From NCBI GenBank assembly GCA_030831135.1, contig JAURLR010000290.1:1-9314 (forward strand): a DNA stretch of 9,314 bases. Direction: 5' to 3'. The stretch comes from Alphaproteobacteria bacterium. Lineage in GTDB: Bacteria; Pseudomonadota; Alphaproteobacteria; UBA6615. A program made the position numbers and the translations under genes. A model generated the notes under the pieces. The model was not told the DNA's origin and made no database searches. It saw nothing but the letters and a program-made list of their open reading frames with translations. This document shows positions 6,487 through 9,314 of this stretch, piece after piece (within the stretch, counting starts at the first letter, position 1; every line of letters starts with the position of its first letter).

Positions 6487-7041
6487 ATGCGCAAGATCCT
6501 GCCGAAACAATTCAGACAACTCAGCATCGCAGTGTTCTTTCTGCTGGCCGGAGGCCATTCTGCGCTGGCGCAGAGCTATGAACGCGGGCTGTCGGCCTAC
6601 AATCGCGCAGACTATGAAACGGCTTTGCGTGAATGGGATGCACTGGCGCAGTTCGGCGACCCACAGGCGCAATTCGGGCTCGGCCTGATGCACACTTTCG
6701 GCCACGGGGTCCCCGAAGACGATATTGTGGCAATGGACTGGTATGAGCGCGCCGCAAAGCGCGGGCATCCCGGCGCACAACTGTTCCTCGGCCACGGCTA
6801 TGAAACCGGCAATGGTGTCGCACGAGACCCTGAAACAGCTTTCCTCTGGTATCTGGCGGCCGCTGAACACGGTCTTGGCCGCGCCCAGAACAATCTCGGA
6901 CGTCTCTATGAGACCGGCACAGGCGTCGAAGCCGATCTGGATATCGCCATCTACTGGTACGAAGAAAGCGCACGAAACGGAAATGCAAACGCCCGCAAGA
7001 ACCTTGCACGTTTGTCGCAGAACGCTACGAACCCTGAGTAG
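6487..7041 (+). CDS. Exported Sel1-repeat protein
   Basis: The 184-aa product starts with a signal peptide (basic MRKILPKQFR, hydrophobic core, cleavage after ALA at residue 28) and is therefore periplasmic or secreted. Three consecutive 36-residue Sel1-like repeats follow at 58-93, 94-129 and 130-165. Each has the pattern AQ..LG..Y..G.GV..D...A..WY..AA..G, and a partial fourth repeat begins at 166. Such repeats form an alpha-solenoid for protein-protein contacts; the partner is unknown. The frame stays open upstream to 6289, but the ATG at 6487 gives a clean signal peptide. ATG 6463 (preceded by AAAGGGAC) would add eight residues and cannot be excluded. The next gene starts 25 bases after the stop, suggesting co-transcription. 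The class is certain; the specific role is unknown. Confidence 0.87.
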   Translation: MRKILPKQFRQLSIAVFFLLAGGHSALAQSYERGLSAYNRADYETALREWDALAQFGDPQAQFGLGLMHTFGHGVPEDDIVAMDWYERAAKRGHPGAQLFLGHGYETGNGVARDPETAFLWYLAAAEHGLGRAQNNLGRLYETGTGVEADLDIAIYWYEESARNGNANARKNLARLSQNATNPE

Positions 7042-7066
7042 AACCGAAACGTCAGCGATATTCGTA

Positions 7067-7471
7067 ATGCCGGAGAACCCCACATCCCGCGAAGACACAT
7101 CCTCATTCATGGATGGCTATCGTTGGGAGAAACGCCCGCTGATCGTTCTGGCGCCTCGCTCAGACACCGCGCTGGTGCGCGCCCAACGCCTGGTGCTGGA
7201 TCGGGAAAAGAACGAGCTCCTGAGCCGCGACATGGTCTGGATTGAAGTTCTGGGCAACGACGTCATCGTCAATGACATATCCGTTCCGGCAATTCAGGCC
7301 GCCGACATCCGGCACCGCTATGGCATAGCGGAACACGATGCGTGTGTCCTTCTTGTCGGCAAGGACGGGGGCGTGAAACGGCGGCGGCCAGAGCCGATCG
7401 GTGCGGATGAACTGTTTGCAACCATCGACGCCATGCCCATGCGACGCCGCGAGATCAGAACCGGAAAATAG
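7067..7471 (+). CDS. DUF4174 domain protein
   Basis: The 134-aa product matches the pattern I know for DUF4174. It has YRWEKRPLIVLAP near 18-30, an AQRLVLDREKNELLSRDMVWIEV helix-strand unit at 39-61, the conserved LLVGKDGGVK at 95-104, and a C-terminal IDAMPMRRREI at 120-130. The compact alpha/beta layout recalls the thioredoxin-like fold, but no CxxC is present, so redox activity is not indicated. No signal peptide is visible from this start, although family members are often exported. The start is uncertain: neither the ATG at 7067 nor the one at 7109 (just before GYRW) has a clear ribosome site, and translation may depend on coupling to the Sel1-repeat gene 25 bases upstream. The biochemical function of the family is unknown. 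Confidence 0.82.
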   Translation: MPENPTSREDTSSFMDGYRWEKRPLIVLAPRSDTALVRAQRLVLDREKNELLSRDMVWIEVLGNDVIVNDISVPAIQAADIRHRYGIAEHDACVLLVGKDGGVKRRRPEPIGADELFATIDAMPMRRREIRTGK

Positions 7472-7484
7472 TCTCTCGTTGAAT

Positions 7485-7513
7485 CACGACAGGCACGTCT
7501 GCGGTGCTAGAAT
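7485..7513 (+). promoter_or_regulatory. Possible extended -10 promoter for the transporter gene
   Basis: TAGAAT at 7508-7513 matches the -10 consensus at five of six bases and is preceded by TG and one base, the extended -10 arrangement. The -35 position (CACGAC, 7485-7490, 17-base spacer) is poor. Transcription would begin near 7520, between the stop of the DUF4174 gene and the transporter, which would make the transporter independently expressed. Confidence 0.35.
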
Positions 7514-7597
7514 AGTCGCACGCTTTGTCTTGCCGATCCTCGCTTCCTCCAGGCCCGTCCCATTCTTCGAAAACCACCAAAGATCCCGCTGCTGACC

Positions 7598-8749
7598 GTG
7601 CTCATTGCGAGCAGCGCGATCACATACAACCTGTTTTTGCCGTCCATGCCCGATATCGGGCAGGCCTTCGGCGTGTCGATCTTCACCGTTCAGTCCACAC
7701 TGATTGCCTTCCTTGTGGCCTATGCCCTGGCACAGTTCTTCTATGGCGGGGTTTCCGATAGGTTCGGGCGGCGCCCGACATTGTTGTGGGGGCTGGCCAT
7801 TTACGTGATCGCAAGCCTCCTCTGCGCGGTCTCGGCATCCATCACCATGCTCCTGCTCTCACGCATTCTCCAGGGCATCGGCGCGGCAGGCTCCATCGTA
7901 ATGGTGCGCTCGATTGTGCGTGACTTGTTTGATCGCAAGGATTCGGCCCGCGCGCTGGCCATCATTTCAACGGTCATGGTTTTTGCACCAGCGACGGCTC
8001 CCGCGATCGGCGGCTACCTGCACACTCATTTCGGCTGGCAGGCCTCTTTCTTCGCACTCGCCCTGCTCGGCATCGTTCTCATTATCTACTGCGCGCTGCG
8101 TATGGCCGAGACCAACCGGCCCGAATCCAGTGACTTCATCTCGAATCTGCGCGCCATGATCCATGGTTACCGCGTGCTGATAACCGAACGGTCCTTTGTC
8201 GCCTACAATCTGAATATCGGCTTCATTGGCGGCGCTATTTTTGCCTGGTTTGCCGGTGCCCCGATTGTTCTGATCGAGAGCTACGGCGTTGCGCCCGACA
8301 CCTTCGGCTATCTGATGCTGACGGCAACCTCGGGTGCCTTCTGCGGCTATGGCAGTGCGATCTGGCTGACCGGCAAGCTGGGGGTCAACCGGATGATCGT
8401 GCTGGGCACCTCCATCGGCATGGCCGGTGCCACGCTATACTTGGCCTTACCCCTGATGGGTGTTTTCACCCCCGTCGCGGCCATATCGCCGATCTTCATC
8501 TTCAATGTCGGCCTGGCCATCACCTTCCCCAATGTGATGGCAGCCGCTGTCAGCGTGCGTCCCGAATACGCCGGGACGGCTGCCGCCATGAACGGGTTGA
8601 TGCAGTACGGCATGGCAGCGGTCACCACATTGATCATCGGATTCCTGCCCCACGTCACCCATCTGCCCCTGGCCTGGGTGGTTTTCCTGTCCCAGCTCGC
8701 CGCCCTCGTGGCGTGCATCGTCGGCTGGCGCGCACGCCCGCAGGAATAG
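7598..8749 (+). CDS. Bcr/CflA-type MFS drug efflux transporter, N-terminus uncertain
   Basis: The 383-aa integral membrane protein belongs to the DHA1 branch of the major facilitator superfamily, probably a proton-drug antiporter. It has LPSMP at the end of helix 1, motif A GGVSDRFGRRP (50-60), the motif B arginine in SRILQGIGAAG (88-98), and motif C-like APAIGGYL (134-141). Many hydrophobic helices give a 12-helix topology if helix 1 is complete. From the GTG at 7598, helix 1 would have only about 13 residues and there is no ribosome site. In the same frame the hydrophobic run begins earlier (KIPLLT), and the frame is open back to 7511 but contains no ATG, GTG or TTG. A true start at a rare codon (ATT 7562) or an upstream frameshift is therefore possible. 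The substrate cannot be predicted. Confidence 0.88.
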   Translation: MLIASSAITYNLFLPSMPDIGQAFGVSIFTVQSTLIAFLVAYALAQFFYGGVSDRFGRRPTLLWGLAIYVIASLLCAVSASITMLLLSRILQGIGAAGSIVMVRSIVRDLFDRKDSARALAIISTVMVFAPATAPAIGGYLHTHFGWQASFFALALLGIVLIIYCALRMAETNRPESSDFISNLRAMIHGYRVLITERSFVAYNLNIGFIGGAIFAWFAGAPIVLIESYGVAPDTFGYLMLTATSGAFCGYGSAIWLTGKLGVNRMIVLGTSIGMAGATLYLALPLMGVFTPVAAISPIFIFNVGLAITFPNVMAAAVSVRPEYAGTAAAMNGLMQYGMAAVTTLIIGFLPHVTHLPLAWVVFLSQLAALVACIVGWRARPQE

Positions 8750-8754
8750 AAATC

Positions 8755-8803
8755 GCAACCTTGGGTTGCGGTGTTAGACAATATTAACAATATTTGGTTG
8801 TTA
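8755..8803. promoter_or_regulatory. Hairpin and AT-rich segment after the transporter gene
   Basis: CGCAACC and GGTTGCG form a 7-bp stem with a three-base loop at 8755-8771, a few bases after the stop of the transporter gene. No T tract follows, so it is at best a weak or Rho-assisted terminator. The next 30 bases are unusually AT-rich for the window and contain two AATATT copies and an inverted repeat, TAACAA/TTGTTA (8785-8803). This segment probably holds the promoter or an operator of the following gene, but no good -35/-10 pair is evident. Confidence 0.35.
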
Positions 8804-8883
8804 TAGTGACGACTTAGACTACCCGCGATTTTGATTTCCTGCTCTCGACAGTCGGCAGGACCCCTCAGACAGGGACACAGCAA

Positions 8884-9314
8884 ATGCCTGTACGCCATCT
8901 TGTCGAAGAGAATTCCAGCCTTCTGGCGTTTTACTTTTTCGGGAAAGTCACGCTGGAGGAAATCGAGCGCGCGATTGGTCGGATTGCTGCCGATTCAAAA
9001 ACCGGGATCACCTATCAAAGCGTTCTGGTGTTTCACGGATCAACAGACCTGTCGAGAATCGGTCCCGATGAACTAAAGCACATCAAATCTGTCCTGCGGA
9101 TAAGCTATGACGATGCATCGATCGAACGCCCGGCAGGCGCTATCGTTGTCGACGGGTCACTGGATGCAAAAATCATCACCCCGCTGTGGAAAGCGATGTG
9201 TGACGCGGATTCTGAAATGGATGTCCACTACCGGTTTTTCATCGATATCGCACCCGCCCTCGCCTGGCTCGATGTGGTCGAGACGCCGGCCCTCGAAGCA
9301 ATTCTCAAGGACCC
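8884..9314 (+). CDS. Putative STAS/SpoIIAA-like protein (C-terminus cut by window edge)
   Basis: From the ATG at 8884 the frame is open for 143 codons to the right edge. AGGGA at 8871-8875, eight bases upstream, supports this start. There is no signal peptide or membrane segment, so the protein is cytoplasmic. Its beginning (MPVRHLVEENSSLLAFYFFGKVTLEEIERAI) is a beta hairpin ending in a 'G.VTLEE' turn, then a helix. It continues with strand-helix units (SVLVFHGSTDLSRI; HYRFFIDIAPALAWL) like small STAS or SpoIIAA-type proteins. Those proteins often act as regulatory adaptors, but this assignment rests on pattern impression only. No phosphorylatable serine site can be pointed to with confidence. 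Confidence 0.7.
   Translation, partial: MPVRHLVEENSSLLAFYFFGKVTLEEIERAIGRIAADSKTGITYQSVLVFHGSTDLSRIGPDELKHIKSVLRISYDDASIERPAGAIVVDGSLDAKIITPLWKAMCDADSEMDVHYRFFIDIAPALAWLDVVETPALEAILKD

Overview
The window looks like ordinary chromosome of a GC-rich alphaproteobacterium. The clearest signs are an S21 ribosomal protein of alphaproteobacterial type and a proton-translocating transhydrogenase split into three genes (pntAA-pntAB-pntB), as in Rhodospirillum and its relatives. A Hyphomonadaceae/Maricaulales-like origin is possible, but this is only an impression from protein style and cannot be settled from the sequence alone. No phage, transposase, CRISPR array, tRNA or rRNA was seen.

Layout. (1) Positions 1-2478, minus strand: a tightly spaced three-gene cluster of cell-envelope proteins of unknown function. 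It encodes a secreted protein with a long disordered acidic middle, a 418-aa outer-membrane-type lipoprotein, and a single-pass membrane protein cut by the left edge. (2) Positions 2479-3018, plus strand: a probable promoter and leader, then rpsU (ribosomal protein S21), closed by a strong hairpin terminator that can work in both directions. The rpsU start codon appears to be AUC. (3) Positions 3055-3146: an intergenic palindromic repeat whose two outer hairpins differ by compensatory base-pair changes. (4) Positions 3167-6233, minus strand: the pntAA-pntAB-pntB operon, which makes the membrane enzyme coupling proton import to hydride transfer from NADH to NADP+. (5) Positions 6487-7471, plus strand: an exported Sel1-repeat protein followed closely by a DUF4174 protein. 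(6) Positions 7598-8749, plus strand: a Bcr/CflA-type drug efflux transporter of the major facilitator superfamily with a doubtful N-terminus. (7) Position 8884 to the end, plus strand: a protein that may have a STAS/SpoIIAA-like fold, cut by the right edge.

Only the pnt genes clearly work together. The envelope cluster probably forms one functional unit by spacing and shared export, but its job is not recognisable from the sequence. The Sel1 and DUF4174 genes are probably co-transcribed. Nothing here amounts to an evident new defence or mobile system. The observations most worth checking are the non-AUG rpsU start, the covarying palindromic repeat, the unassigned envelope cluster and the anomalous start of the transporter.
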